Counted from the stretch's first letter, positions 9,011-19,826 are shown. The stretch: 64,000 bases of DNA from JADHLK01 sp038131695 (GCA_038131695.1 JAYPQA010000014.1:62001-126000); one strand, 5' to 3'. Notes: generated by a model from the letters alone, not told the origin. Numbers and translations: made by a program.

Positions 9011-12000
9011 TCAGATGACGGCTTTTTCCCGCATATTTTCAGCTGTTTGCAAATCCACCGAGACCAGCCGGCTGATGCCTTTCTGCTCCATTGTTACGCC
9101 AAACAGGCGGTCCATGCGGGCCATCGTCATCCGGTGGTGGGTCACAATCAAAAAGCGGGTCTTGGTGCGCCCGGCAATATCGCGCAGCAGGTCACAAAAA
9201 CGCGCAACATTGGAATCATCCAGCGGGGCATCCACCTCATCCAGCACACAGATAGGGGCCGGCTTGGTCAAAAAGACGGCAAAAATAATCGCCAGCGCGG
9301 TCAGCGCCTGCTCGCCGCCGGACAGCAAGGAGAGGATTGCAGCCGCTTGCCCGGCGGGCTGGCCATGATTTCCAGCCCGGCTTCCAGCGGGTCCTCTGAT
9401 TCGGTCAGCTGCAATTCGGCATGGCCGCCCCCGAACAGGGTGGAAAACAGTTCGGAAAAATAGCTGTTCACCTGTTTGAAACTCTCCAGCAGCCGCGCCC
9501 GCCCCTCACGATTCAGCTGCTGGATGGCGGCGCGCAGCTTGCTGATCGCGGCGTGCAAATCCTCTTTTTCAGCTTCCATTTCGCTGATTCGGCCAGCCAG
9601 CTCTTCCATCTCTATTTCAGCGCGCAGATTAACCGGCCCCATCTGGTCGCGCTCCCGCAGCAACCTCTCCAGCCGCTCCTCCAGCCTGTCCCGGGCTTCC
9701 AGCTGCTCATTCTCGCGCAGCTCCGCCAGCCCTTCCAGCTGCTCCGGCTGGCTGTCCAGCCGCTCGGCAATGCGCTGGACCAGCTGGGCGCGCTCTGCGG
9801 TCATGCGCTCGCTATGGGCCTCAGCGCGGATTTCCGCCTCGCGGGCAGCATTTTGTTCGGCCTCGGCAGCGCGCAGGGCGGTCTCTGCCTCTTGCAAGCC
9901 GGTTTCTGCCAGCACCAGCGCATCGCTGCGCTTTTGCCGCTCGGCACTGGCGGCCTCCAGCAAATCGGCCAGCTTCTGCTTTTCCTGCTCAATCTCTGCC
10001 GGGCGGCTCGCCAGCCGGGTTTGTTCCGCATCGGCCTGTTGCTGGCGCGCGGCCATCTCAGCCAGACGGGCCGAGGTGCTGGCCTGGCGGCTTTGCCAGT
10101 CGCCGCGCTGTTCGGCTATGGTTTTCAGCCGTTTGGCTGCGCTGTCCATCTCGCCAACCAGCCTTGTTTGGGCCTGCAGGGCGGCGGCCAGCCGGCTGCG
10201 TGCCGCCTCAGCTGTCTGGCGGGCGGTTTCGGCGTCTTCTTGCAGGCGCTGTTCTTCCTCATTGGACAGGGTATCGCCGCCCAGCTCAGCCAGATCAGCC
10301 TCCGCCAGCTGGCGGGCTTTTTCCAAATCCTGCTGTCTGGACTGGCCCGCGTCGGCGGCCAGTCTGGCCGCATCTGCCTGCCGCCCGGCCAGCCTTGCGG
10401 CTTCTTCAGCGCTGCGTTGTCCCTCGCGGCTGCTGGCTGCTGTGCTGCTGGCTGTGTGCATTTCTGCTTCAGCTTTTTCCAGTTCTGAGCTGGCCTTGGC
10501 CAGATGTTTTTCCATCTGTCCGGCTTCAGCAGTCAGCTTTTCCAGCCTTTGGCGCTGGCGAATCCGCTCTGAGGCATCCTGGCGGCCATTGCGAATCAGC
10601 CCGTCCCACCGCCAGAGCTGGCCTTGCGGGCTGACCAGGGCCTGGCCGGGCAGCAGGCTGGCATGGGCCTTGGCGGCGGCTTCGGCATCCTCTGCCACCG
10701 CGACCCCGGCAAGGGCCTGTTCAATGACTTTCGGGCCGCTGACAAATTGGGTAAGCGGGGTGCCGGTTTGCGGCGGCTGCGGCGGCTGGGCCGGGGTAAA
10801 GCCGGCTGGCCAGTAGCCGCGCTCTCCGGCATCCAGCGGCAGGCCCAGATCATCAGCCAGACAGGCGGCAAGGGCGGCTTCCATCCCGCCTTTTACCGTC
10901 AGGCTGTCAGCCACCGGAATCTGTGCCTCATCGGCATCCCCGGCCAGAAGATAGGCCAGCGCATCCATCTCAGCTGTCAGCCGGGCCAGCTGGCTTTCGG
11001 CTTCCTGTTTTGTCTGCCAGGCCGCTTCGCGGGCGGAGCGGGCGGCATCCAGCTCAGAGCTGGTTTTTTCAGTCTGCGAATTCGCCTTTGCCAGATCATC
11101 CTCAGCGCGCCGGGCAGCTTCTGCGGCAGTCTCAGCAGCGGCGTGCAGCTGGTCCAGCTGCACCGCGGCCAGCCCGTCAGCTGATTGGGCAATGCGCGCC
11201 TCCAGCTGGGTCTTGCGCGCTTCCAGACGGGCCCGCTCATTTTGCATGGCCTGAAAGGCGGCGCGGGCATCTGCTGCCGCCCGGTCTGCGCTGTCTGCCT
11301 GTTGGCGGGCTTTTTCCAGCTCACTATCTGCCAGATCGAGGCGCGGGCCCTCTGCCTTGCGCCAGGCATTCAGGCTGGCTTCCTCATCGGCCAGCGCGGC
11401 CAGCGCCTTTTCGGCATCCTCTGCCAGCGCGGTCTCGCGTATCCGGTCATTCTCAATCTGTGCCAGCTGGCTGGCCAGCCGTTCCAGCTCAGCCATAATG
11501 CGCGCCGCCTCGCGGTCACTCTCGCCAATGGCCAGCTGCAGGCGCTGGGTTTCCGCAGCCTGTTCGGCCTCCGCCTGGCGCAAGGGGGGCAGGGCCTCTG
11601 CCCGGTTCAGCCTTTGCGTTGTGGCGCTGGCGGCTGTGCGGGTGGCCTGTTCGGTCTTGTTCTTGCAGCTGGCCAGCGCTTCCCCAGCGGCCGCCAGCTC
11701 GGCTGTGCTGTCCTGCCATCTGGCCAGAAGCAGGCGGGCCTCGGCCTTGCGAATCCGATCCGCGACTGAGCGATAGCGGGCGGCCTGGCGTGCCTGTTTT
11801 TGCAGCTGGCTTTTCTGTTCTTCCAGCTGGCCTATCAGATCATCCAGCCTCTCCAGATTGGTTTCCGCCGCCCGCAGGCGCAATTCGGCCTCATGGCGGC
11901 GTTGATGCAACCCGCGGATATTGGCGGCCTCTTCCAGCAAGGCGCGCCGGTCTTCCGGCTTGGCCCCCACGATTGCCCCGATTCGGCCCTGGCTGACAAT

Positions 12001-12426
12001 CCCGGCAGAGCGCGAGCCGGTCGCCGTATCCGCAAATAGCAGCTGGACATCGCGGGCGCGAGCCGGACGGCCATTCACCAGATAGCTGGACCCCTTGCCG
12101 CGATCGGCCTTGCGGGTAATTTCCAGCATTTCCTCCTTATTAAACTCTGCCGGGGCGCGGTGGTCAGAATTATCCAGCTCCAGCACAATCTCAGCCAGAT
12201 TGCGCGCCGGCCGCGATTCGGTGCCGGCAAAGATCAGATCATCCAGCTCACTGCCGCGCATCTGGCGGGCGGAGCTTTCCCCCATCACCCAGCGCAAGGC
12301 TTCGACAACATTGGATTTGCCACAGCCATTCGGGCCGACAATGCCGGTCAGGCCCGGCTCAATATCCACTTCCGCCTTTTCGGCAAAGGATTTGAAACCG
12401 GTAATTTTCAGGCTGCGAAAAATCAT
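9011..12426 (-). CDS. smc: Chromosome segregation ATPase SMC (frameshifted)
   Basis: This is the condensin ATPase that organises and segregates chromosomes. The N-terminal head shows FKSFAEKAEVDIEPGLTGIVGPNGCGKSN (in parts: Walker A GPNGCGKS) and the Q-loop region. Two very long Ala/Glu/Gln coiled coils flank a hinge at about residues 500-630. The C-terminal head (LLSGGEQALTALA, Walker B CVLDEVDAPLDD, then VTHH) lies in another frame. The frames join near 9336, where one C appears missing in the coding CAATCC; with it the product is about 1,140 residues, normal for SMC. The preceding gene encodes a DsbA-like protein, a common alphaproteobacterial order. Confidence 0.93.
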
Positions 12427-12450
12427 CTATGCGAAAATCCGGCCCGCCAC

Positions 12451-13080
12451 CTAGATACCAAAGGCGCCCAGCTCAGAGAGCAGCTTTTCATAGCGCATAT
12501 TGCCGCTCAGCACTTTTTTGTTATTGATGACAAAGCTGGGCGTGGAATTGATCTGCCATTTATCCTGCGCGCTCTGGGCCATGCCGACCAGCGCTTCCAG
12601 CAGCGGCCGGTTGCGCATCAGCTCGTTAAACTCTGCCTCACTGACCCCGGCCAGCCGGCCATATTTGATCAGCTCCTGCAGCGGGTCGGCAGCGCGCACC
12701 CACTCAGATTGCTGTTCCAGCAAGGTCTTGACCATCGCGAAATACCGGTTTGCCGGCAGCGCCCGGGCGAGGGCATGGGCGCGCAAGGCCAGCCCATCCA
12801 GCGGGAAAGGGGCCATTTCCAGCGCCACCTTGCCCGTATCGATCAGCCGTTCTTTCAGCAGCGGAAAAGTGCCTGTGTGAAAGGCCGCGCAATGGCCGCA
12901 AGTCATCGAATAAAACTCAGTCAGCCGCACCGGCGCATCCACTGAACCCAGCACCCGCGCCTTGGTGATGTGATCCAGATCACTGATCAGCGCCGCGCTG
13001 GCCGGCAGGGCAGTGCACAGACCCAAAGCAGCAGAGGCAGCGAGAAACCGGCGGCGGGGCAGGGTTGGAAAATCTGTCAT
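12451..13080 (-). CDS. DsbA-like thioredoxin-fold protein
   Basis: The 209-residue product has a twin-arginine-like signal peptide (LPRRRFLAASAALG...ALPASA), then a DsbA/DsbG-type thioredoxin domain. The active site is MTCGHC at about residue 60 and the cis-Pro loop is INSTPSFVINN. The function is probably periplasmic disulfide formation or isomerisation; the substrate is unknown. It lies 24 bp upstream of smc on the same strand, so the two may share a transcript. Confidence 0.87.
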   Translation of the reverse strand: MTDFPTLPRRRFLAASAALGLCTALPASAALISDLDHITKARVLGSVDAPVRLTEFYSMTCGHCAAFHTGTFPLLKERLIDTGKVALEMAPFPLDGLALRAHALARALPANRYFAMVKTLLEQQSEWVRAADPLQELIKYGRLAGVSEAEFNELMRNRPLLEALVGMAQSAQDKWQINSTPSFVINNKKVLSGNMRYEKLLSELGAFGI

Positions 13081-13233
13081 GGTATCAACTATCTTTTTGC
13101 CTGAATGTTGGTCTGTAGATGTTGGTCTTTAACAGGGGCCATGTCATGGGGCGGGCTGTCACGCGTATTTGAGCCGGAGAACAGCAAAATATCAAGGTAA
13201 AATATCAGGATAAGCAGATCGCATCAGGGTTTT

Positions 13234-13734
13234 TCATGGTTTTTGCTGCTCCAGCGTGCGGCCCAGCCGGATAAGGGCGGCGCGCAGCTCTGGCGAGCGG
13301 ATGGTGCGGGTTGCCCTTTCCAGCCGCAGCAACAGGGCCGAATCCGTGTCAGCTGCCTCCCCGGCGGGCGCGGCCTCTGGCGGGTTCAGGCTTTTGTCGG
13401 TCAGGCTGTAATCCTGGCGGATGCTGATTCGGGCAATCGCCCCATAGCCGAGCGTGGCATTGGCCCGGCGCATCACATCATCTGCCCGCGCCTGGGCCTC
13501 AGGGCCTCTGGCAGCGGCGACCGACAGGGTCAGCACGCCGCCCTCGCGGCGGCCCGCCGGAAAGCGCAAATCAACTGGCAGCGACCAGCCAGCCATATCG
13601 GTGCTGATCTCCGGCCAGAGTTGCAGCAGCTGGACCATTAACCCGCCCCGATGGCGCAGGGCCGGGGCCATAACAGAGTTGGTCAGCACCGAAAGATGGG
13701 TTAGTCTGGCGCGTGTTTTGGGCTTGCGTGTCAT
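13234..13734 (-). CDS. DUF721 / DciA-like protein
   Basis: The 166-residue protein has the DUF721 layout: a basic N-terminus, then VMAPALRHRGGLMVQLLQLWPEI and a beta-rich part with GVLTLSVAAARGPEAQ and the terminal NATLGYGAIARISI. In other bacteria DciA-type members help load the replicative helicase; that role is assumed by family only. A C-terminal extension of about 45 residues is Ala/Arg-rich. It is divergent from mutY, the usual neighbour. Confidence 0.8.
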   Translation of the reverse strand: MTRKPKTRARLTHLSVLTNSVMAPALRHRGGLMVQLLQLWPEISTDMAGWSLPVDLRFPAGRREGGVLTLSVAAARGPEAQARADDVMRRANATLGYGAIARISIRQDYSLTDKSLNPPEAAPAGEAADTDSALLLRLERATRTIRSPELRAALIRLGRTLEQQKP

Positions 13735-13831
13735 ATCTGTTTTTATCCGATGGGCCAGCCTGCTGACAAAATAAAAATATCATCCTGATTAATAGCCCGG
13801 CATAGTGCTGGCTGTTGAAACGAAAAGACCC

Positions 13832-14941
13832 ATGGCAGGCAAGAAGACTATTGAAGGGCCAGAAAATGAAGGGCCAGAAAATGAAGGGCCGAAAAAAACA
13901 GCGGCCCAGCTGGCCGCAGCAACGCGCAGCCTGCTGGCCTGGTATGACCGGGCCGGGCGCCAGCTGCCCTGGCGGCGGCGCTGGCCGGAACTGGCCCCGC
14001 CCTATTTGGTGTTTTTGTCTGAATTGATGCTGCAACAAACCACTGTTACAGCGGTGATTCCCTATTTTCAGGCTTTTGTGAAACGCTGGCCCACCATAGA
14101 GGCTCTGGCAGAGGCGGATCAGGCCGACTTGCTGGAAGCCTGGGCCGGGCTTGGCTATTATGCCCGCGCCCGCAATATGCACAAAGCCGCCCGGCTGATC
14201 CTTGAGCGGCATGATGGCCAGTTTCCCGGCCAGCCTGATGAGCTTGGCGCGCTGCCCGGCATTGGCCCCTATACCGCAGGCGCGATAGCCGCGATTGCCT
14301 TTGACCAGCCGGCCCCGGTGATTGATGGCAATATTGAGCGGGTGCTGGCCCGTTTCTATCATCTGGATACGCCGCTGCCGGGGCTGAAAAAACAGCTGGC
14401 AACCCCCTATCGCCAACTGCTGCCGGAACAGCGCCGCTCTGATTTTCCGCAAGCCTTGATGGATTTGGGCGCGCTTGTCTGCACCCCGGCCCGCCCTGAT
14501 TGTGCGGCCTGTCCGCTGGCCGGGGCCTGCAGCGCGCGCCAGCTGGATGACCCGGCCTCTTTGCCGGTCAAGCCAGCGAAAAAGACGAAACCCACGCGTC
14601 AGGGGCGGGCACTGCTGCTGCTGGACGGGCAGGGGCGGGCGGCCCTTGTCCGGCGCGCTGGCAAGGGGCTTTTGGGTGGTTTGCCCGGCTTTCCGTCAGA
14701 TGGCTGGGATCGCAGCCCGCCAGAGCCTCTTGACCGGGTTATGGACGGGCTGGCGGTAAAGAAGCTGGAGGGCGCGGTGCGCCATACCTTCACCCATTTT
14801 CATGCCAGCATCACAATTTGTCTGGCTGAGGCAGCCGGAGCAGATTTGCCAGCTGGCTGGTTCTGGGCGGTGCCGGAGGAGACAGGCTTGCCCAGCCTGA
14901 TGAAAAAAATTTGGGCCGCGGCGCGCTCCAATCTGGATTAA
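13832..14941 (+). CDS. mutY: A/G-specific adenine glycosylase
   Basis: It removes adenine mispaired with 8-oxoguanine. Visible are the helix with catalytic Glu (LSELMLQQTTV), the helix-hairpin-helix LPGIGPYTAGAI, catalytic Asp in VIDGNIERVLAR, the [4Fe-4S] loop C-x6-C-x2-C-x5-C (CTPARPDCAACPLAGAC) and a C-terminal NUDIX-like domain with HTFTHFH. I chose the ATG at 13832; a GTG at 13805 lacks a ribosome site. The N-terminus holds a 15-bp duplication (EGPEN twice). The stop codon lies in a 12-bp tandem repeat that runs to the purH stop. Confidence 0.95.
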   Translation: MAGKKTIEGPENEGPENEGPKKTAAQLAAATRSLLAWYDRAGRQLPWRRRWPELAPPYLVFLSELMLQQTTVTAVIPYFQAFVKRWPTIEALAEADQADLLEAWAGLGYYARARNMHKAARLILERHDGQFPGQPDELGALPGIGPYTAGAIAAIAFDQPAPVIDGNIERVLARFYHLDTPLPGLKKQLATPYRQLLPEQRRSDFPQALMDLGALVCTPARPDCAACPLAGACSARQLDDPASLPVKPAKKTKPTRQGRALLLLDGQGRAALVRRAGKGLLGGLPGFPSDGWDRSPPEPLDRVMDGLAVKKLEGAVRHTFTHFHASITICLAEAAGADLPAGWFWAVPEETGLPSLMKKIWAAARSNLD

Positions 14942-14962
14942 GGCCCGGATTAAGGCCCGGAT
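14935..14962. repeat. 12-bp tandem repeat across the mutY stop codon
   Basis: GGATTAAGGCCC occurs twice (14935-14946, 14947-14958) and is followed by a partial third copy, GGAT. The first copy contains the mutY TAA. The array ends at the convergent purH stop. Confidence 0.9.
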
Positions 14963-16578
14963 CAATGATTGAAATGGCGCATCCCGGTAAAGACCATGGC
15001 CAGCCCGGCCGCATCCGCCGCCTCTATCACCGCAGCATCATTTTTTGACCCGCCCGGCTGGATGACTGAGCTGGCCCCGGCCTCAGCTGCGGCCAGCAAC
15101 CCGTCAGGGAACGGGAAAAACGCATCCGATGCGACCGCAGAGCCGATTGTGCGCGGGGTATCCCAACCATGATGGGCAGCCATATCCTCAGCCTTGCGGG
15201 CCGCGATGCGGCTGGAATCAAGGCGGCTCATCTGGCCTGCCCCAATCGCTGCGGTCGCTCCATCACGGGCATAGACAATCGCATTTGACTTCACATGCTT
15301 GGCCACTTTCCAGGCGAACAGCAAATCAGCCAGCTGGCTGGCATCCGGCTTTTTGGCCGTGACAAACTGCAAATCATCGGCGGTAATCTGGCCATTATCC
15401 AGCGTCTGGACCAACAGCCCGCCTGCCACCGATTTCAGCTTTTGCCCGGGCTGGCTGGCATCTGGCATACCGCCGGTCAGCAACAGCCGCAAATTGGGTT
15501 TTTTGGCCAGAATGGCGCAGGCTTCCGCGCTGGCATCCGGGGCGATAATGACTTCGGTAAAAATCTCGGCAATGGCGGCTGCGGTGGCCGCGTCCAGCTG
15601 CTGGTTCACCGCGACAATGCCGCCAAAGGCGCTGACCGGATCACAGGCAAGGGCCGCCCGCCAGCTGGCCTCAAGACTGTCCAGAGCCGCCACCCCGCAC
15701 GGGTTGGCGTGCTTGACAATCACCACCGCCGGATCGCGGAATTCTGCGGCCAGCCCCAGCGCGGCATCCCCGTCATTCAGATTGTTATAGGATAGCGGCT
15801 TGCCCTGAATCTGGCGCGCATTCAGCACGGACGGGCGGGCTGCATCGGTGATATAGCTGGCTGCCTGCTGATGCGGATTTTCCCCATAGCGCAGCCGCGC
15901 CGCCTGCTGGCCGGTCACCGTCAGCCTGTCCGGCAGCATTGTCTCTGTCTCGCCGTCAGTATCGCCTGTCACAGCGCTGTCCATCCCGCTGGCCATCCAG
16001 CTGGCAATCGCGCTGTCATAGCGGGCAGTGCGGGCAAAGGCGCGCCCGGCCAGATCGGCCCGAAAAGCGTGGTCCGTGCCGCCTGTTGCGGCCAGCTGGG
16101 CCAGCAATCCGGCATAGTCTTTCGGGTCCGTCACCACCGCCGTGAAATCATGATTCTTGGCCGCGGCCCGGATCATCGCCGGCCCGCCAATATCAATATT
16201 TTCGATCACCTCCGCGGCGGAGGCCTGGCGGGCCACGGTCTGCTCAAACGGGTAGAGATTGACGATCAGCAAATCCAGCAGCGCGATAGTCTGCCTCGCC
16301 AGTGCCGCCAGATGCTCCGGGTCGTCGCGGCGGGCCAGCAAGCCGCCATGCACCGCCGGATGCAGCGTCTTGACCCGCCCATCCATCATCTCCGGATAGC
16401 CGGTCAGATCAGACACATCCTGAACCGTGTGGCCAGCCGCGCGCAGGGCGCGGGCCGTTCCGCCGGTGGATATGAGAGCGACCCCGGCCTGCACCAGCCC
16501 GGCCGCCAGCTCCTCCAGCCCGCTCTTGTCTGAAACCGAAATCAGTGCCCGCTGCACCGGAATGAAACCCTTGCCCAT
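14962..16578 (-). CDS. purH: AICAR transformylase / IMP cyclohydrolase
   Basis: This bifunctional enzyme catalyses the last two steps of IMP synthesis. The 538 residues are normal. The N-terminal MGS-like cyclohydrolase domain shows ALISVSDKSGLEELA, LISTGGTARAL, MMDGRVKTLHPAVHGGLL and NLYPFEQTV; the transformylase domain shows LRYGENPHQQAA, VKHANPCGVA, SDAFFPFPDGL and the end MVFTGMRHFNH. The start at 16578 (MGKGFIPVQRA) gives the family N-terminus; the frame is open to 16779 but the extra part is atypical. Confidence 0.96.
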   Translation of the reverse strand: MGKGFIPVQRALISVSDKSGLEELAAGLVQAGVALISTGGTARALRAAGHTVQDVSDLTGYPEMMDGRVKTLHPAVHGGLLARRDDPEHLAALARQTIALLDLLIVNLYPFEQTVARQASAAEVIENIDIGGPAMIRAAAKNHDFTAVVTDPKDYAGLLAQLAATGGTDHAFRADLAGRAFARTARYDSAIASWMASGMDSAVTGDTDGETETMLPDRLTVTGQQAARLRYGENPHQQAASYITDAARPSVLNARQIQGKPLSYNNLNDGDAALGLAAEFRDPAVVIVKHANPCGVAALDSLEASWRAALACDPVSAFGGIVAVNQQLDAATAAAIAEIFTEVIIAPDASAEACAILAKKPNLRLLLTGGMPDASQPGQKLKSVAGGLLVQTLDNGQITADDLQFVTAKKPDASQLADLLFAWKVAKHVKSNAIVYARDGATAAIGAGQMSRLDSSRIAARKAEDMAAHHGWDTPRTIGSAVASDAFFPFPDGLLAAAEAGASSVIQPGGSKNDAAVIEAADAAGLAMVFTGMRHFNH

Positions 16579-16640
16579 CTGTCCAAGCTCTGTAGGTGAA
16601 TGAAAAAGACTAATATTGGCGTTGTTATGGCCTATCTGCC

Positions 16641-16683
16641 GGGCAAAGACAATCTGGCAAAAACAATCGGGCAAAAACAATCG
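16641..16683. repeat. 14-bp tandem repeat upstream of purH
   Basis: Two exact copies of GGCAAAAACAATCG (16656-16669, 16670-16683) follow a degenerate one (16641-16655). They lie in the gap between the heparinase-like gene tail (16700) and the purH start. Confidence 0.85.
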
Positions 16684-16699
16684 CTGGCAAACGCGTTTC

Positions 16700-18295
16700 T
16701 CAGCTGCCGCGCCGAAAGGCCCAGCTGATGCTGGTTGCCCCGCTATGGCGAATATCGGCCAGGCTGGCCCGCAGCACAATCTGCTGGCAGCTGATGCGCC
16801 GCCCCTCCTCCGTATAGACAGAGGCCTCCAGACGGGTATCGGCCCCGCGCACGGAAAAAACCCAGCCTGCCTGCTGGCCGGTAATTTTCAGCAACACCCG
16901 CCCGCCGGACAGGGGCGCGGCACTGACCTTTGGATGCAGGTGGAAACGGATAATCGCCTCAGCTGGCAATTCGCCCGGCCCGCCCGTATAGACCAGCTCA
17001 TCACGCCCGCGCAGATTGCCGCCACCATTGGCGAGCCAGAGCTGGCGCTGGTGAATCAGCCCGTGGCTGGCCTCATAGCCATTATGGCCAGCCTCTGCCA
17101 GCAGCCCGCCCTCGGTCGGGCCGGCCTCGGCAGACAGGATACGGGCCAGGCGGCTGCCATCCGTGCTGCTCGAATTCATCGCATCAATGGTCAGCGTGCT
17201 GTGGGCTGAAGTCTGGCAGAGCACCCGGTTCAGCCGGTCATCATTGCTGCATTGCCCGGCATTCACAATAAACAGCTGGCTGGCAACCGAAAATTCAAAG
17301 GCCAGGCTGGAGGCCGCCCCCTTGGGCGGCGGGGCCGCCGGGCTGCCGACATCCATAATCAGCGTATTGCGCCCAGAGGCCAGCCGGATATAGCCTGTCT
17401 GCGGGGCAAATTGGGTGATGCGGCCCCGCTGGCCGCAACGCAGCAGAACATCCTCAATTTCCGAGGCCGCTGTCCAGCCCGCCCCTTGAAAATGGGCAAA
17501 GCTGCCATTGCCATGCCGCCACATCCGCGCGATCAGGGCCATTTGCTGGATAATATCCTCCAGCAGCGGGTTGCGCTCAAGGCCGATTTGGGCCGCGACA
17601 ATGCGGCATTCAAAAATATCCCGCAACAGGCTCAGATGATCTTCCGGGCAGCGCGAAATATGGCCCCCATCCGGGTTGAGCAGCTTTTGCAATTTCGGCA
17701 ACAGCACATCCAGCAGCCCCTCTATCTCGCGCTTTTCGCCGCGCAGGGCGGTGCGTGCGATAATCAGCCCTTTCAGCGCGACGATCTGCTGCTGCAGGGA
17801 GTCCAGCCGCGGCCAATCCATCATCAGGCAATGCGCCTGATGCAGGATTAGCCGGGCAATATCCGCCTGCAAATCCTCAGCTGCAGAATCAGCAAACCAG
17901 CCCCAGGCAAAAATCAGATGGGCCAGCCGCTGGCCGATATAATCCGGGCGCCAGATATCCATCTGCCAGCTCTGGTTATTATGAATCCATTTGCCGATTT
18001 CCTCACGCGCCAGCCCGCGCGCGGCCTGACCGCCAAAATCGCGCAGATCGCGCAGCCAGCCAAAACTGTGATAGGCCGGGGTCAGCCGGTCTCCGGGCAG
18101 ATAGCCTTGCAGGATTAAATTGCCGCGGCGGGCATCCCCGCGCCAGGGATCCTGCAAAATCAACAACCCCTCAGCTGGCAGCTGGCGGGGCATTTGCCAG
18201 TCAAAAAAGCGCGATTGCCGCCAGAGCCGCTCCAGGCGAGGCACATTCCAGCCGTCTGGGGCGGCGAATTTTGCAGGCTTGGCTGATCTCAGCAT
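16700..18295 (-). CDS. Heparinase II/III-like protein
   Basis: The 531-residue protein resembles the heparinase II/III family found beside purH and rsmB in many Alphaproteobacteria. An alpha-helical N-terminal half (with WIHNNQSW, LIFAWGWF, HCLMMDWPRLDSL) is followed by a beta-rich half with GNGSFAHFQG and STLTIDAMNSS. The family cleaves uronic-acid polysaccharides, but the substrate of this conserved branch is unknown. No signal peptide is evident at the chosen start, which is unusual for a polysaccharide lyase. It ends 122 bp before purH on the same strand. Confidence 0.8.
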   Translation of the reverse strand: MLRSAKPAKFAAPDGWNVPRLERLWRQSRFFDWQMPRQLPAEGLLILQDPWRGDARRGNLILQGYLPGDRLTPAYHSFGWLRDLRDFGGQAARGLAREEIGKWIHNNQSWQMDIWRPDYIGQRLAHLIFAWGWFADSAAEDLQADIARLILHQAHCLMMDWPRLDSLQQQIVALKGLIIARTALRGEKREIEGLLDVLLPKLQKLLNPDGGHISRCPEDHLSLLRDIFECRIVAAQIGLERNPLLEDIIQQMALIARMWRHGNGSFAHFQGAGWTAASEIEDVLLRCGQRGRITQFAPQTGYIRLASGRNTLIMDVGSPAAPPPKGAASSLAFEFSVASQLFIVNAGQCSNDDRLNRVLCQTSAHSTLTIDAMNSSSTDGSRLARILSAEAGPTEGGLLAEAGHNGYEASHGLIHQRQLWLANGGGNLRGRDELVYTGGPGELPAEAIIRFHLHPKVSAAPLSGGRVLLKITGQQAGWVFSVRGADTRLEASVYTEEGRRISCQQIVLRASLADIRHSGATSISWAFRRGS

Positions 18296-18404
18296 CCGAA
18301 TTTCAAGCGTTTTTCAAAAAACAGGGTCGCTGGGGCTGTGCCGCTGCAGGCTGATCGCTGCCTGATTGCGGCGGGCCCCCGGTTTGATTATGTTCTGATT
18401 TTGA

Positions 18405-19760
18405 TTATGATCTGATGTGGCGCAAGCAGGCAATGAAAAAACTGTCATTGCCGCCCGCCAGACAATCGGGCATCACCCGCAGCCCAGACGCCCCTTTACC
18501 AGACGCCCCTTTATCTGCCGCCGCCTGTTTCAGGCAATCCGCAAAGGGCCCGGCTGCCTCTGCCGCTATCTCAGCCGGCAGATCGGCCAGCCTGACCGGA
18601 CAGTCCGGACGGGCCAGAAAATCGGCGATCACCGCCTCGCCTTCCTCGGCTTCCATAGAGCATGTGACATAGATCAGCACCCCGCCCGGAGCCAGCCAGT
18701 CACAGGCCCGGGCCAGCATCTGGCCTTGCAGGCGGGCCATCTTGTCCAGGTCAGCAAAATCCCGCCGCACCAGCAAATCCGGCCGCCGCCTTGTGGTGCC
18801 GCTGGCCGAACAGGCACATCCCAGCAAAATCGCATCAGGCGGGGCGGCAGGCTGCCAGTCCAGAATATCGGCTTCCAATATCCTGGCATCCAGCTGCAGG
18901 CGTGCCAGATTGCCAGCCAGTCGGCCAGCCCGCTGGCGGTCACTTTCCACCGCCTGAACATCTGCCCCGGCAGCGGCCAGCTGGGCCGTCTTGCCCCCGG
19001 GGGCCGCGCAGAGATCCAGCAGCTGCTTGCCCGCCAGCCCACCCAGCATCTGATCCAGCAGCCAGACAGGCAGGGCAGCGGCCGCATCCTGGACCCACCA
19101 GGCCCCCTCGGCAAAGCCCGGCATGGCGGCAACATCCCCGTCAAACCGGCAGCGCAGGCTGTTACCATAAAGCCGCGTTCCGCCCAGCCTTTCGGCCCAT
19201 TTTTCCGGGTCGGCGCGGGCGGAAATATCCAGCGGGGGCGGCTCTTGAAAAAGCTGGCAAAGCTGCTCGGTGCGGGCCGCCCCCCAACGGCCTGTCCAGC
19301 TGGCGCGCAGCTTTTCCGGCAGATTATCGGCGGCAGAGGTAGCTTGCCAGAGGGCCGGTTTCTTTTCAGCCAGCCGCCGCATCACCGCATTGGCCAGCCC
19401 GGCCAGCCGCGGCTGGCCTGCCGCGCGCATCAGCCGCACAGTGGTATCAACCACCGCATGGGCCGGCGTATCCAGCACAAACAGCTGCGCCGCCCCCAGC
19501 ATCAGCACCAGCCAGCCCTTGTTTTTTGGCGGCCTGTCCAGCTGCTGCTTCAAAAGGCTGGCCAGCTGGCCATGATGGCGCAAAACCGCCCCGGCCAGCA
19601 TCCGCACAAAGGCCCGGTCACGCCCTGTCAGCCCGGCCATCTGGCGGCTGGCCAGAGCCTGATCCAGCCGCTGGCCATTGGTAAAGATCGCCTGCAGGAT
19701 GGCCAGGGCAGTCAGCCGCGCATCCGGGCGGGTTTGGTTTGATGGTTTTCTGTTCCTCAT
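18405..19760 (-). CDS. rsmB: 16S rRNA m5C967 methyltransferase
   Basis: It methylates 16S rRNA using SAM. The 451 residues comprise an N-terminal NusB-like RNA-binding domain (ALAILQAIFTNGQRLDQAL, DRAFVRMLAGAVLR) and a C-terminal Rossmann methyltransferase. Motifs are LLDLCAAPGGKTAQLAA, the Cys motif GCACSASGTTRRRPD (the usual PCS-GT is altered to ACS) and VTCSMEAEEGE. A 15-bp duplication near the 3' end (18485-18514) gives KGASGKGASG. The next gene downstream on this strand is the heparinase-like one. Confidence 0.92.
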   Translation of the reverse strand: MRNRKPSNQTRPDARLTALAILQAIFTNGQRLDQALASRQMAGLTGRDRAFVRMLAGAVLRHHGQLASLLKQQLDRPPKNKGWLVLMLGAAQLFVLDTPAHAVVDTTVRLMRAAGQPRLAGLANAVMRRLAEKKPALWQATSAADNLPEKLRASWTGRWGAARTEQLCQLFQEPPPLDISARADPEKWAERLGGTRLYGNSLRCRFDGDVAAMPGFAEGAWWVQDAAAALPVWLLDQMLGGLAGKQLLDLCAAPGGKTAQLAAAGADVQAVESDRQRAGRLAGNLARLQLDARILEADILDWQPAAPPDAILLGCACSASGTTRRRPDLLVRRDFADLDKMARLQGQMLARACDWLAPGGVLIYVTCSMEAEEGEAVIADFLARPDCPVRLADLPAEIAAEAAGPFADCLKQAAADKGASGKGASGLRVMPDCLAGGNDSFFIACLRHIRS

Positions 19761-19826
19761 GGCCCGGCACTAGACCAGATGTTACAGCCCTTGTCCATCC
19801 GGCTGGTTTGCTCCATATTCCTTGCC

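Noticed and set aside
9011..9328. Separate small ABC-ATPase gene
   Set aside because: It is the C-terminal head of SMC (signature LSGGE and Walker B) in a shifted frame.
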